Positions 54,218 through 63,527 of a stretch of DNA of 64,000 bases are shown here, in pieces (within the stretch, counting starts at the first letter, position 1; each line of letters opens with the position of its first letter). The notes beneath the pieces are model-generated. The model was not told where the DNA came from. It made no database searches and worked only from the letters and a program-made list of their open reading frames with translations. Location of the stretch: assembly GCF_947496985.1 (NCBI RefSeq), contig NZ_CANMEZ010000002.1:1-64000 (forward strand), given 5' to 3'. Made by a program: the position numbers and the translations under genes. The DNA comes from an uncultured Kordia sp. (GTDB taxonomy: Bacteria > Bacteroidota > Bacteroidia > Flavobacteriales > Flavobacteriaceae).

Positions 54218-54946
54218 TTAATTACATGCTTTTAATATCATTAAAGCTAGCAATGTCAAAATTCCAAAAAATGCAGCATATTTGTAAGCTGGCAAATGAA
54301 GTGCTTCTCTATATTTTTTTATAGAATTTAAAAAACCTCCATACAAAACAGTATATACAGCAAACAATACAATAGCTGCTAAAAAGTCAAAATCTCCTTC
54401 GAAAACTTGAACTGCATGAATAATAGAAACTGCATGAGAGATCATAAAAATGGTCATTAAGACATATACTGAAGGTAGTCGCAAATCTTTTTTTGAAAAA
54501 AACAAAGTGTAGAAAAACTCATAAAAAGAACTTGGCACAACTGTTCTTGAAATATAGTGTAACTTATTGATCTCTATCTGATTTGGAGTAGGTTCATCAG
54601 GATACGGAATATACGATAATTTGTAATTTGATATTAAAAAATCATTATTTAGCAAGTAGTCGTCTATTTTTTTTCGCTTTGTGATATAATCAATAAATTT
54701 TGATCCTATCAAAGCAAAAATCCCAAGTAAGCCAAAACTAATACCCAAATGATAACCGAATGGCGTAATTTTGGACACTACAATGTTTAATCCTTCTGGC
54801 GGTTCTTTATAATAAATAGCACCAACAGCACTAAACAAAATCAAAAGAAATACTAAACGATCCAATCGTTTTTTGGTTTCTATAATTTGTGTTGTTACAG
54901 TTTCAACAAAATAGGTTTCAGAATTTAGCTTTTCTTCGTTTGTCAT
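54218..54946 (-). CDS. membrane protein of unknown function
   Basis: The 242-residue protein has four to five TM helices (about 28-46, 66-88, 152-178, 185-205 and 222-240) and a long soluble loop (about 90-150) with KRKKIDDYLLNNDFLI and YPDEPTPNQIEI. I do not recognise the family. A TATTTTTG core lies 40 nt upstream, back-to-back with the promoter region of the aminotransferase. It is convergent with the desaturase gene. Confidence 0.7.
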   Translation of the reverse strand: MTNEEKLNSETYFVETVTTQIIETKKRLDRLVFLLILFSAVGAIYYKEPPEGLNIVVSKITPFGYHLGISFGLLGIFALIGSKFIDYITKRKKIDDYLLNNDFLISNYKLSYIPYPDEPTPNQIEINKLHYISRTVVPSSFYEFFYTLFFSKKDLRLPSVYVLMTIFMISHAVSIIHAVQVFEGDFDFLAAIVLFAVYTVLYGGFLNSIKKYREALHLPAYKYAAFFGILTLLALMILKACN

Positions 54947-54986
54947 TTCTTCTTGTGATTATTGATAACTATTTTTTATCCTTAAC

Positions 54987-54994
54987 CAAAAATA
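54987..54994 (-). promoter_or_regulatory. TATTTTTG promoter core (minus strand)
   Basis: Plus-strand CAAAAATA, 40 nt upstream of the membrane-protein start at 54946. A plus-strand TAATTTCG at 54997-55004, one base off consensus, may serve the divergent aminotransferase gene. Confidence 0.45.
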
Positions 54995-55046
54995 ACTAAT
55001 TTCGCACAATTCAGTTATTTATACACAGATTAAACACAACACAACA

Positions 55047-56228
55047 ATGGCACTATTATCTGAGCGCGTATTAAACATGGCCACTTCAGCAACCCTAGCA
55101 ATGGCTGCAAAAGCTAGAGAATTAAGAAACGAAGGAAAAAATATTATTGGATTAAGTTTAGGAGAACCTGACTTTAACACACCTGATTTTATTAAAGAAG
55201 CAGCAATTGAAGCAATTAATGACAATTATAATAGCTACACTCCTGTAGATGGATATGCTGATTTAAAAGAAGCCATTATCAATAAGTTTCAACGCGATAA
55301 CCAATTAACGTACGAAGCTTCACAAATTGTAGTTTCTACTGGTGCAAAACAATCGTTAGCAAATATCGCAATGGTTTTATTAAATGAAGGTGACGAAGTA
55401 ATTCTTCCTGCTCCATTTTGGGTAAGTTATAGTGATATTGTAAAGCTTGCTGAAGGCGTTCCTGTGCAAGTGACTACTTCTATTGAAACAGACTTTAAAA
55501 TGACACCTAAGCAATTAGAAGCAGCTATTACACCAAAAACTAAAATGATTTGGTTTAGCTCACCTTGCAACCCAAGTGGTTCAGTATATAGTGAAGCCGA
55601 ATTAAGAGCATTAGCAGAAGTTTTAGAAAAACATCCAAATATATATGTCGTTTCAGATGAAATTTACGAACATATCAATTTTACAAAAGAACACTTTAGT
55701 ATTGCCCGAATTCCATCAATGTACGATAGAACCATTACCGTAAATGGTGTTTCTAAAGCTTTTGCCATGACTGGATGGCGTATTGGATACATTGGCGCTC
55801 CAACAGCAGTAGCAAGAGCCTGTAATAAAATTCAAGGGCAAGTAACAAGTGGCGCTAATTGTATCGCTCAACGCGCTACAATTGCCGCTTTAGGAGCCTC
55901 TAAAGATAAAATTCAATACATGATGGATGAGTTTTTAAAACGTAGAGATATTGTTTTAGAACTTTTAAGAGATATTGAAGGATTTAATGTAAACACACCT
56001 GAAGGCGCATTTTATGTATTCCCAGATGTATCATCATTCTTTGGAAAAACACTTCACGGAACAATCATTAATGACGCAACGGACTTTTCAATGTATTTGT
56101 TAGAAAAAGCAAACGTAGCTACCGTAACAGGTGTTGCATTTGGAAACCCAAACTGTATTCGTATTTCATATGCCGCTTCAGAAGAACAACTAAGAGCTGC
56201 CATTCAACAAATTAAAGACGTGCTTTAA
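55047..56228 (+). CDS. aspC: class I pyridoxal-phosphate aminotransferase (aspartate type)
   Basis: The 393-residue cytosolic enzyme is of the aspartate aminotransferase Ib group, transferring amino groups between aspartate and 2-oxoglutarate. Hallmarks are LGEPDFNTPDFIKEAA, STGAKQSLAN, NPSGSVYSEAEL, VVSDEIYEHI and the PLP-Lys motif NGVSKAFAMTGWRIGYIG near residue 235, plus RISYAASEEQL at the end. Close relatives act on other amino acids or prephenate, so the substrate is likely but not certain. It is monocistronic with a hairpin terminator downstream. Confidence 0.92.
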   Translation: MALLSERVLNMATSATLAMAAKARELRNEGKNIIGLSLGEPDFNTPDFIKEAAIEAINDNYNSYTPVDGYADLKEAIINKFQRDNQLTYEASQIVVSTGAKQSLANIAMVLLNEGDEVILPAPFWVSYSDIVKLAEGVPVQVTTSIETDFKMTPKQLEAAITPKTKMIWFSSPCNPSGSVYSEAELRALAEVLEKHPNIYVVSDEIYEHINFTKEHFSIARIPSMYDRTITVNGVSKAFAMTGWRIGYIGAPTAVARACNKIQGQVTSGANCIAQRATIAALGASKDKIQYMMDEFLKRRDIVLELLRDIEGFNVNTPEGAFYVFPDVSSFFGKTLHGTIINDATDFSMYLLEKANVATVTGVAFGNPNCIRISYAASEEQLRAAIQQIKDVL

Positions 56229-56250
56229 AAAAAATTAAAAAACATCTATA

Positions 56251-56286
56251 AAAAAAGCTGTTTTCTGAAAAGAGAACAGCTTTTTT
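56251..56286 (+). terminator. terminator after the aminotransferase gene
   Basis: A 16-bp stem (AAAAAAGCTGTTTTCT / AGAGAACAGCTTTTTT, one wobble pair) with loop GAAA and a T-run, 22 nt after the stop. Confidence 0.85.
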
Positions 56287-56360
56287 AATTCGTTAAACTA
56301 AAAGGATTTTTCACTTTGGCACTACACCAAGACTAACTAACCCAAGATGTAGAAATAAAT

Positions 56361-56397
56361 AAGATAAAAGGTGTTTGATAAGGACACCTTTTATCTT
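56361..56397 (-). terminator. terminator-like hairpin of the small membrane protein gene
   Basis: A perfect 14-bp inverted repeat (AAGATAAAAGGTGT / ACACCTTTTATCTT) with a 9-nt loop lies 13 nt after the minus-strand stop at 56410. The T-tract on the minus strand is interrupted, so its strength is uncertain. Confidence 0.65.
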
Positions 56398-56409
56398 GAT
56401 TGAGACTAA

Positions 56410-56706
56410 CTATATAATATTAAGTATTAAAAGTGAAATCGTTAATATGATACCACTAGTTAAAATAATGGTATTTGGAAACTTTCGTTTGTATCGCCAA
56501 AAAAACTCTTTAATTCCAAAGAATAAGAATAAATTGAAGGCGTAAAAGATAACTATACAATAATTTAAATCGATACCGAATAGTGTTCTTGACACAGGAG
56601 TTTCTATGGAAACATCCATATTTGTAAAAATCATAACCACTGTACTTGTCAACAAAAGTATACTTGCTAACAAACAAAATTCCAGAAAGTTAAATGTTTT
56701 TCGCAT
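56410..56706 (-). CDS. small membrane protein, 3 TM
   Basis: The 98-residue protein has three hydrophobic helices (about 8-27, 45-65 and 75-97) with KEFFWRYKRKFPN as a basic loop between the last two. No family is recognised. It lies alone, with a hairpin downstream, between the aminotransferase gene and another small membrane protein gene. Confidence 0.65.
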   Translation of the reverse strand: MRKTFNFLEFCLLASILLLTSTVVMIFTNMDVSIETPVSRTLFGIDLNYCIVIFYAFNLFLFFGIKEFFWRYKRKFPNTIILTSGIILTISLLILNII

Positions 56707-56805
56707 TGTGTTTTAATCTCTTTTTTTACTGATGTAAAGATGATTAAAACATTTGAAGTTAAAAAACCCTTTTACAGGGGATTTTTCCCCTTTTTTCAAA
56801 ATGAT

Positions 56806-57039
56806 TTATACGAAAGCAATAAGATATGCAATCACAAATACTGAAACTTTTAGGATTGTTCCTGTTACAGAAGTTAAATGATGACGATTTTTCTTAATAC
56901 GTTGTTTTAAACCAAATGTATTTGATCGAATTTGTTGTTTATATGTTGATGTTAACAAACCTCTTTGAACGTTGTTTGCATCTTCTTGATTTGTTTCGAC
57001 GGGAACTGAATTTGTGTGTAATTGATGTGTAGTTTTCAT
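56806..57039 (-). CDS. small protein with C-terminal TM helix
   Basis: The ATG at 57039 (MKTTHQLHTNSVPVETNQED) gives 77 residues; the longer in-frame form has an unlikely N-terminus. The first 35 residues are polar, then basic (KQQIRSNTFGLKQRIKKNRHH), and the last ~22 residues (TILKVSVFVIAYLIAFV) form one TM helix with no tail. It looks like a tail-anchored protein, cytoplasmic side basic. Function unknown; it is co-directional with trkH, but 106 nt downstream of it. Confidence 0.55.
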   Translation of the reverse strand: MKTTHQLHTNSVPVETNQEDANNVQRGLLTSTYKQQIRSNTFGLKQRIKKNRHHLTSVTGTILKVSVFVIAYLIAFV

Positions 57040-57144
57040 AATATTGTTTTTTGATTGATTTACACATGTATGACGGACAAATACAAAAAATGTTACACTC
57101 TTTTTAAAAAAAATATACAAATTTATTTTTTAAACCACTGTAGA

Positions 57145-58635
57145 CTAACGATTTCTCCAGAAAAATGGCGTTAAAAGAATTAATACTGTAAATAATTCCA
57201 AACGTCCTAAAAGCATCAAAAAGGCACACCACCATTTTCCAAATGAAGGTATTACATTATAATTCTCTAACGGATTCAATTTACCCAAAGCAGGCCCTAC
57301 ATTTCCTAAAGAAGAAGCGGCTCCACCTACGGCAGATTCAAAATCTAATCCTACGAAACCTAATACTAGCGCTCCAATAATAAATAATAACATATATAGG
57401 ATAAAGAAGCCTAAGATATTGTATACAATATGTTCTGAAACCGATTTGTTGTTGTATCGTACAGGAATAATTGCTCTTGGATGCAATGTTCGTTTAAATT
57501 CCAGCAATCCATTTTTAATCATTAATAAGTGTCTTACCACTTTTACACCTCCAGAAGTTGAACCTGCAGAACCTCCAAGAAACATTAAACCAAAAAAGAA
57601 AATTGTTAAAAATGTCGTCCATGAAGTAAAATCAGCGGTTACAAAACCTGTGGTTGTAATCACGGCAATTACCGAAAATAATGAATGTCGGAAGTCACTT
57701 TCCAATTCACCCCAAACCATCGGATGATAATCAGAAGGTTGTACATTTGCTTGCGTATAAATAATTGCAGTAGCAATTAAAGTAAATATGAGTGTAAGAA
57801 TTGCATAAATTTTAAATTCTTCATCTTTTATGATTTTCTGAATTTTTCCCTTGAATGCAAAGTAACTCAAAACAAAATTTGTTCCTGCTAAGAACATGAA
57901 TAGAATGATAATATATTGAATAATTGGCTGCCCATTCCAATACGCTACACTAGCATCTTTTGTTGAAAACCCGCCTGTAGACAAGGTACACAATGCATGG
58001 TTTATAGCATCAAAAAAGGACATTCCTGCTAAGTTTAGCAAAATGGTTTCAGCGACAGTATATCCAAAGTAAATTAACCATAAACGCTTTGCTGTATCCG
58101 TAATTCTTGGATGCAATTTATCAGCACTTGGCCCAGGTGCTTCTGCTGCAAATAGCTGCATTCCTCCTATTCCCAACAATGGTAATATAGCAATAGCTAA
58201 TACAATGATTCCCATTCCTCCAATCCAATGTGTAAGACTTCGCCAGAACAGTATTCCTTCTGGCAAACCTTCTATTTTTTCAAGAATAGTGGCACCAGTT
58301 GTTGTATATCCGGACATGGTTTCAAAAAACGCATTGGTAAAACTCGGAATTGTTTCTGTAAAGAGATACGGAAACGTTCCTGAAAGCGACATAAAAATCC
58401 AACCGAAGGTTACCACAATATATCCTTCTCGTTTTTTGATTTCTTTTTTATGATCGCGCGTTGTTAGCATAAATAATGCTCCTCCTATAATAGTCACCAA
58501 TCCTGCTAAGAACATTTCCAAAGTGACACCATCTTTGTAAATAAAACTAATGAGCGTAGCCAAAAACATAAAACCACCATTACAAAGTAATAATAGTCCC
58601 ATGAGGTGAAAAATGATTTTGTAATTTACTCTCAT
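57145..58635 (-). CDS. trkH: potassium uptake channel TrkH
   Basis: TrkH is the membrane subunit of the K+ uptake system. The ATG at 58635 (MRVNYKIIFHLMGLLLL) gives 496 residues, the normal length. Four pore loops of the MPM type are visible: TMSGYTTTGATIL, CTLSTGGFSTKDAS, AVITTTGFVTADF and GGAASSLGNVGP. It lies 9 nt after the trkA stop on the same strand, so the channel and its gating ring are co-expressed. Confidence 0.96.
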   Translation of the reverse strand: MRVNYKIIFHLMGLLLLCNGGFMFLATLISFIYKDGVTLEMFLAGLVTIIGGALFMLTTRDHKKEIKKREGYIVVTFGWIFMSLSGTFPYLFTETIPSFTNAFFETMSGYTTTGATILEKIEGLPEGILFWRSLTHWIGGMGIIVLAIAILPLLGIGGMQLFAAEAPGPSADKLHPRITDTAKRLWLIYFGYTVAETILLNLAGMSFFDAINHALCTLSTGGFSTKDASVAYWNGQPIIQYIIILFMFLAGTNFVLSYFAFKGKIQKIIKDEEFKIYAILTLIFTLIATAIIYTQANVQPSDYHPMVWGELESDFRHSLFSVIAVITTTGFVTADFTSWTTFLTIFFFGLMFLGGSAGSTSGGVKVVRHLLMIKNGLLEFKRTLHPRAIIPVRYNNKSVSEHIVYNILGFFILYMLLFIIGALVLGFVGLDFESAVGGAASSLGNVGPALGKLNPLENYNVIPSFGKWWCAFLMLLGRLELFTVLILLTPFFWRNR

Positions 58636-58644
58636 TGGTAACAA

Positions 58645-59994
58645 CTATAGAAACATGCGTTCTACTTTATTTATAGATCTTGGAAGACTACATACTACAA
58701 CTCTATCGCCTTCTTGAATTTGAAAATCGCCCAAAGCAATTAATCCTTCGCCTTCACGAATGACACCACCAATAATGGCTGAACGTGGAAAATCGAGATC
58801 TTTTACTTTTTTACCGCATACGCGAGAAGTTCGTTTTACGATAAACTCTAATAATTCGGCATTCATGTTGTTCAGGCGAGTCATATCGACAACTTCTCCT
58901 TTACGAATGTGCCTAAATATATTGTTTGCTGCAAGTAGTTTTTTATTGATTAATGTATCAATTCCAATAGATTGTGATAATTGGAAGTAATCCATATTTT
59001 CTACAAGTGCAATAGTTTTTCTAATGTTTTTTGATTTGGCTACCAAACACGACATAATATTCGTTTCTGAATTTCCAGTCACTGCAATAAAGGCATCCAT
59101 ATCGTACACACCTTCTTCTTCTAACAGTTCTACATTTCGTCCATCACCATGGATAATTAATGCATTTGGAAGATCATCTGCCAATTCAAAAGCTTTTGAT
59201 TTATCTTTTTCAATCAATTTTACATTAAATCGATTTCTGCATAAATCATTAGATGTTTTGATTCCAATATTGCTTCCACCAAGAATCATTACATTCCTGA
59301 TTTCTTCTTTCACTTTTCCAATCAATTTGTATAATTCTTCCACACCTCCTTTTGAGGTAATGAAATAGACTTGATCACCTTCTTTAAAAAGTGTATCTCC
59401 TCGTGGAATTAAAGTGTATTGTGTTCCAAATCGCTGAATTGCAATAGGCACAAAGTGTAATTCTGGAAAAATATTTGCTGCTTCTTTTACGCTTTTTCCA
59501 ACAAATGGAGCGGTACGTTGTAATGTTGTTCCCACCATTGTTAACGCGCCATCTTCAAATTCATAACTATCATTAAATGCAGATTGATCTAGCAATAATT
59601 TTATTTCGGCAGCAGCCAACTTTTCAGGAGAAATTAATTCGTCAATTCCTAAGTCTGAAAAACGCAATTCTTTTTGATTATCAATAAATTCAGTATTTGA
59701 AATACGTGCAATAGTACGTTTACAGCCTAATTGTTTTGCCAATACACAAATAGTAATGTTTGTAGTTTCTGAGGAAGTTACTGTAATTACCAAATCGGCA
59801 GAATCGACTCGAGCTTCTTTTAAGATATTTATAGATGTAGCATCGCCTTTGATAACACGAATATCTAAATGTGTATCTGCATACGTAAGATTGTCCTTGT
59901 CACAGTCTATCAGAGTTATATCTTGGGATTCGTAAGAAAGGAGTTTTGCTAAATGATATCCTACCTCACCAGCTCCAGCAATAATAATTTTCAT
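58645..59994 (-). CDS. trkA: potassium transport regulatory subunit TrkA
   Basis: TrkA forms the cytosolic NAD(H)-binding ring that gates TrkH. The ATG at 59994 ([20 protein letters not shown]) gives 449 residues with two RCK-N Rossmann domains (GAGEVG near residue 7; [13 protein letters not shown] near residue 240). Each is followed by an RCK-C domain (about 145-225 and 370-449). The longer in-frame form is rejected because the promoter core at 60020-60027 lies inside it. It is divergent from ubiE. Confidence 0.96.
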   Translation of the reverse strand: MKIIIAGAGEVGYHLAKLLSYESQDITLIDCDKDNLTYADTHLDIRVIKGDATSINILKEARVDSADLVITVTSSETTNITICVLAKQLGCKRTIARISNTEFIDNQKELRFSDLGIDELISPEKLAAAEIKLLLDQSAFNDSYEFEDGALTMVGTTLQRTAPFVGKSVKEAANIFPELHFVPIAIQRFGTQYTLIPRGDTLFKEGDQVYFITSKGGVEELYKLIGKVKEEIRNVMILGGSNIGIKTSNDLCRNRFNVKLIEKDKSKAFELADDLPNALIIHGDGRNVELLEEEGVYDMDAFIAVTGNSETNIMSCLVAKSKNIRKTIALVENMDYFQLSQSIGIDTLINKKLLAANNIFRHIRKGEVVDMTRLNNMNAELLEFIVKRTSRVCGKKVKDLDFPRSAIIGGVIREGEGLIALGDFQIQEGDRVVVCSLPRSINKVERMFL

Positions 59995-60019
59995 TGAATA
60001 ATCTATTGAAAAAAGAAGA

Positions 60020-60027
60020 CAAATATA
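60020..60027 (-). promoter_or_regulatory. TATATTTG promoter core (minus strand)
   Basis: Plus-strand CAAATATA, 25 nt upstream of the trkA ATG at 59994. Confidence 0.55.
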
Positions 60028-60133
60028 CGATAAAAAAGCTATTAGTAAAGCATACTTTCTATATTGAGTATCAGAATTGTATATCCTATGTAAATTATAG
60101 GCTTTGCAATAGGTCATTCATCTTAGGAATGTC

Positions 60134-60141
60134 TATATTTG
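60134..60141 (+). promoter_or_regulatory. TATATTTG promoter core
   Basis: Perfect TAnnTTTG match 14 nt before the ubiE ATG at 60156. It supports that start and implies a very short leader for the ubiE-porT transcript. Confidence 0.6.
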
Positions 60142-60155
60142 CCAAAATTTCCTAT

Positions 60156-60884
60156 ATGTCGAAGAATGTAACACCATACAAAGAGTCAAATCTGGGTAAA
60201 AAAGAACAAGTTACGGAGATGTTTGATACGATTTCAGAAAATTATGATGGCCTGAATCGTGTAATTTCTTTTGGTATTGATATTAAATGGCGAAAAAAAG
60301 TAGTGAAGCTTGTTGGGAATCAACAACCAAAAACAATTTTGGATATTGCTACCGGAACTGCCGACTTAGCAATTAATTTAGCAGAAACAAATGCTGAACG
60401 TATTGTTGGATTGGATATTTCTCCTGGAATGCTAGAAGTTGGAAAACAAAAAATTAAAAAGAAAGCATTGAATGATAAGATAGAAATGGTTTTAGGCGAT
60501 GGTGAAAAACTCCCGTTTGAAGACAATTCTTTTGATGCAATTACAGTTGCTTTTGGTGTTCGAAATTTTGAAAATTTAGAGCAAGGTTTGCAAGAAATTC
60601 TACGTGTTTTAAAACCAACTGGAATTTTTGTAGTGTTAGAAACTTCAGTTCCTACCAAAACACCTTTTAAACAGTTTTATAAATTTTACACAAAAAATAT
60701 TCTACCATTAATCGGGAAACTCTTTTCTAAAGACAATTCTGCCTACGGATATTTATCAGAATCTGCTGCTGCATTCCCTTATGGAGAGAACTTCAACAAT
60801 ATTTTACGAAAAATTGGGTTTATAGATGTGAAAGATAAACCACAAACGTTTGGTGTAGCGACTATTTACACCGCAACAAAATAG
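60156..60884 (+). CDS. ubiE: demethylmenaquinone methyltransferase
   Basis: This cytosolic or membrane-associated enzyme makes the final C-methylation in menaquinone synthesis. The ATG at 60156 ([19 protein letters not shown]) gives 242 residues, the usual length. Motifs are [34 protein letters not shown] (SAM motif I), [22 protein letters not shown] and [21 protein letters not shown], all typical of UbiE/MenG. porT follows after 5 nt. In a menaquinone-using phylum, the quinone it makes feeds the NQR pump encoded earlier in the window. Confidence 0.97.
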   Translation: MSKNVTPYKESNLGKKEQVTEMFDTISENYDGLNRVISFGIDIKWRKKVVKLVGNQQPKTILDIATGTADLAINLAETNAERIVGLDISPGMLEVGKQKIKKKALNDKIEMVLGDGEKLPFEDNSFDAITVAFGVRNFENLEQGLQEILRVLKPTGIFVVLETSVPTKTPFKQFYKFYTKNILPLIGKLFSKDNSAYGYLSESAAAFPYGENFNNILRKIGFIDVKDKPQTFGVATIYTATK

Positions 60885-60889
60885 ATTTT

Positions 60890-61609
60890 ATGAAGAAGAT
60901 TTTAGTAATCATATGTTGTGTTTTTGCACTTCAATCTGTTTCTGCTCAATTATTTAGCAAGAAAAAAGTCTTAAATGATGCAAGTGGAGGAAAAGGGCAA
61001 ATTGATAATAACTTACTTACATGGGGTTATTTTTTAGGATTTAATAGTTACGATTTTAAATTTACATATAACAACAATGCAGACGCCATTCAGTTAAAAC
61101 CCTCAACAGGTTTTAATGTAGGGTTGGTAGGTGATGTAAAGTTGAACAACTTTATGAATTTGCGTTTGGAACCAGGAATTTTCTTTTCTTCACGTAATAT
61201 AGAATATCCTGAAAGTTACGGACTTATAGACCCTGTAGATCGTGTACGTGAAATAAAATCGAGTTATGTACATATTCCATTACTTTTAAAGATTGGGACA
61301 AAACGTATTAATAATATCAAACCATTTATTGTAGGTGGATTTTCAACTTCGTTGAATTTATCTAGTAATGAAAAAAACCCTGATGATAATAGTAATAATC
61401 AGTTTCGTATGAAGCGTACTACGTATTATTATGAATTAGGTTTTGGAGTTGATTTCTATTTATATTATTTCAAATTCACACCTTCTATTCGTGGTGTATT
61501 TGCATTGAATGATGAGTTGGTTAGAGATGTTGATCCAAACAGTCCTTGGACAAGTAACATTCAGAAAATGCAAACGCGCGGAATTTTTATCAACTTTACG
61601 TTTCAATAG
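60890..61609 (+). CDS. porT: type IX secretion system protein PorT/SprT
   Basis: The 239-residue precursor has a signal peptide (MKKILVIICCVFALQSVSAQ) and an eight-strand-type outer-membrane barrel (GYFLGFNSYDFKFTYNN, GFNVGLVGDVKLNNFMNLRLEPG, ending in GIFINFTFQ with a terminal aromatic-x-aromatic pattern). PorT is required for T9SS assembly in Porphyromonas and, as SprT, in Flavobacterium. The ubiE neighbour 5 nt upstream is the arrangement I know for sprT in flavobacteria. It serves the export of the sorting-domain proteins in this window. Confidence 0.92.
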   Translation: MKKILVIICCVFALQSVSAQLFSKKKVLNDASGGKGQIDNNLLTWGYFLGFNSYDFKFTYNNNADAIQLKPSTGFNVGLVGDVKLNNFMNLRLEPGIFFSSRNIEYPESYGLIDPVDRVREIKSSYVHIPLLLKIGTKRINNIKPFIVGGFSTSLNLSSNEKNPDDNSNNQFRMKRTTYYYELGFGVDFYLYYFKFTPSIRGVFALNDELVRDVDPNSPWTSNIQKMQTRGIFINFTFQ

Positions 61610-61625
61610 ATTCAAAACCTTTTTC

Positions 61626-62225
61626 TTGACTGAAGAAATATATATTTCAGAATTAAAATTAAAATTTGAAAGTTATGCACCTCTTTCAGATAAATCTTGG
61701 TCATTAATCAAATCAATAATTACATTTCAAGATTTAGCAAAAGATGAAATTTTGTTAAGAAACGGACAGATTGCTAAAAACGTTCATTTTATTTGCAAAG
61801 GTGCTTTAAGAGCTTACATAACAGACTACAACGGAAACGTTTACACTAAAAATATTTTTCTTGAAACTGATTTTGCGGGCTCAATGGTTTCATATCTACG
61901 AACAACTCCTTCAAACTTCACCTTAGAAGCACTTGAAAAAACCTTCATTATTAGTCTTGATTACAAAAAGTATCGAAGTTTTATTGAAGAAAATATCGAT
62001 CTGAAAAATTTCTACATTGCTTACCTAGAAAAAAATTGGGTTATTGACAAAGAACAACGAGAAGTATCTTTAGTAATGGAAAACGCAACTGAACGCTATT
62101 TAAAACTACTTAAAAAGCATCCTACTATTGATCAAAGAATTCAAAAACTCCATATTGCTTCACACTTAGGAATTACGCCAACTCAATTGAGTAGAATTAG
62201 GAAAAATATATCAAAAAATTCCTAA
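61626..62225 (+). CDS. Crp/Fnr-family transcriptional regulator
   Basis: I start it at the TTG at 61626 (reading MTEEIYISELKLKFESYAPL), 16 nt after the porT stop; the longer frame from 61509 lies inside porT and is unlikely. The 199-residue protein has a cNMP-type barrel (about 25-120, DEILLRNGQIAKNVHFICKGALRAYI) and a C-terminal HTH ending HIASHLGITPTQLSRIRKN. The ligand is unknown. It sits just upstream of a transporter and GNAT gene pair with its own promoter core. Confidence 0.82.
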   Translation: MTEEIYISELKLKFESYAPLSDKSWSLIKSIITFQDLAKDEILLRNGQIAKNVHFICKGALRAYITDYNGNVYTKNIFLETDFAGSMVSYLRTTPSNFTLEALEKTFIISLDYKKYRSFIEENIDLKNFYIAYLEKNWVIDKEQREVSLVMENATERYLKLLKKHPTIDQRIQKLHIASHLGITPTQLSRIRKNISKNS

Positions 62226-62262
62226 ATCAACATATGTAAAGGCACAGACCAATGCCGCATTT

Positions 62263-62270
62263 TATCTTTG
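62263..62270 (+). promoter_or_regulatory. TATCTTTG promoter core
   Basis: Perfect TAnnTTTG match 70 nt before the ATG at 62341. Confidence 0.5.
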
Positions 62271-62340
62271 CAGAACTAATCATTGTATTTATTGTAACAA
62301 CTATTTAGTTTATGGCAAATACTGAGATAAATATAAACAT

Positions 62341-62790
62341 ATGAATAATTACGGTTTATTAGTTTTAGCATTTTTAGGTGGTGTTTTTTTAGCTATGCAA
62401 GGTGGATTAAATGCGCAATTGGGCATTTTGCTAAAAAATCCGCTATTGGCAAGTTTTATTGCTTTTTGCTGTAGCACTGTATTTGCTTTTATGTTTGTCT
62501 TAATCAATTTAAAATCGTTTCCAACAAAAGTACAATTACAAGAAATTCCTTTTTACTTATGGTTTACAGGAGGTTTGTTTAGTGTTATTGGCATTAGTTT
62601 GTATTACTACACAATACCGAAGTTAGGAATTTCTACAATGATTTCAATTGGACTTTCTGGTCAACTGATATTTGCTGTTGTTGCAGGAAATTATGGTTGG
62701 CTAAATTTACCATTAGAACCCGTAACATTTAAAAAAATCATAGGAACTATAGCAATGATTTCTGGAGCTATATTAATCAACATCAAATGA
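62341..62790 (+). CDS. small DMT-family transporter (DUF606/YdcZ-like)
   Basis: The 149-residue membrane protein has five TM helices (about 3-22, 30-52, 68-88, 97-115, 128-148). Hallmarks of the YdcZ/DUF606 branch of drug/metabolite transporters are GGVFLAMQGGLNAQLG and GLFSVIGISLYYYTIPKLG. Such half-size members usually act as dimers. The substrate is unknown. The stop overlaps the GNAT gene by 4 nt (ATGA), so the two are coupled. Confidence 0.85.
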   Translation: MNNYGLLVLAFLGGVFLAMQGGLNAQLGILLKNPLLASFIAFCCSTVFAFMFVLINLKSFPTKVQLQEIPFYLWFTGGLFSVIGISLYYYTIPKLGISTMISIGLSGQLIFAVVAGNYGWLNLPLEPVTFKKIIGTIAMISGAILINIK

Positions 62791-63512
62791 ATAACATCAA
62801 GGCGAATATCGAAAACTTAACATCTCTTTGGCAAACAGCAAGCGAACCTTTCAATTCGTATTTTAAAGAACCTTATTTTAATTACAGCTTTATTAAACAT
62901 TCAGATTGGCCAAATAGGTTATGGTTTGATCAAGAAGTTACTAATGAAACTGTACTATTAGCTAAAGAGAAAATGGCATCCATCTCTAAAAATTTAATTA
63001 TTCCATATTGGGATATTTATAATGATGATTCTTTTAAAATAATAGAGAAAAACGGGTTTAGCCTAAAGTTTGAACAAATAGGAATGTTCTTAAAAAGAAA
63101 TCAATTGTATGAAGAATTAAACAACATTCATTTAAAAAAAGTAACCACTGAAAAAGACGCAAAGCTATGGTCTATATTATTTTCTAAATCTTTTGGATAT
63201 CACTTGCATCCATCAATATTGAATTCGTTACCAAAAAATGCTGATTTCTATATTGCATACCACTTACATGAAGCAATTGGAACAGGTATTTTATACACAA
63301 CCAATAGAATTTCGGGAATTCACGCAGTAGGAATCATTCCTGAACATCGAAGAAAAGGCTACGCGGAACAGATAATGAAAATATTGATTAATCAATCTAT
63401 TAACATGAATAGCGAATTAATTACTTTGCAATCGTCAAACATGGGAAAAGGTTTGTATTTAAAACTAGGATTTGAAGAACAATTTATAATGAAAAATTAC
63501 GCTTTAGATTAA
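62787..63512 (+). CDS. GNAT-family N-acetyltransferase
   Basis: The 241-residue protein has an N-terminal region without clear motif (about 1-115) and a C-terminal GNAT domain. That domain shows ATGTG-like EAIGTGILYTTNRISGIHAVGIIPEHRRKGYAEQI, with the acetyl-CoA pyrophosphate loop RRKGYA, and ends GKGLYLKLGFEEQF. It transfers an acetyl group from acetyl-CoA to an unknown amine. Coupling to the small transporter suggests a joint role in handling one substrate. Confidence 0.88.
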   Translation: MNNIKANIENLTSLWQTASEPFNSYFKEPYFNYSFIKHSDWPNRLWFDQEVTNETVLLAKEKMASISKNLIIPYWDIYNDDSFKIIEKNGFSLKFEQIGMFLKRNQLYEELNNIHLKKVTTEKDAKLWSILFSKSFGYHLHPSILNSLPKNADFYIAYHLHEAIGTGILYTTNRISGIHAVGIIPEHRRKGYAEQIMKILINQSINMNSELITLQSSNMGKGLYLKLGFEEQFIMKNYALD

Positions 63513-63527
63513 CTAATTATAATTTGT

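Noticed and set aside
59994-60155. N-terminal extension of ubiE back to 59994
   Set aside because: It would pass the TATATTTG core at 60134 and overlap the trkA promoter; the conserved family start is at 60156.
61509-61625. N-terminal extension of the second Crp-like regulator inside porT
   Set aside because: The extra residues come from the overlapping porT gene and do not resemble the family; the TTG at 61626 follows the porT stop.
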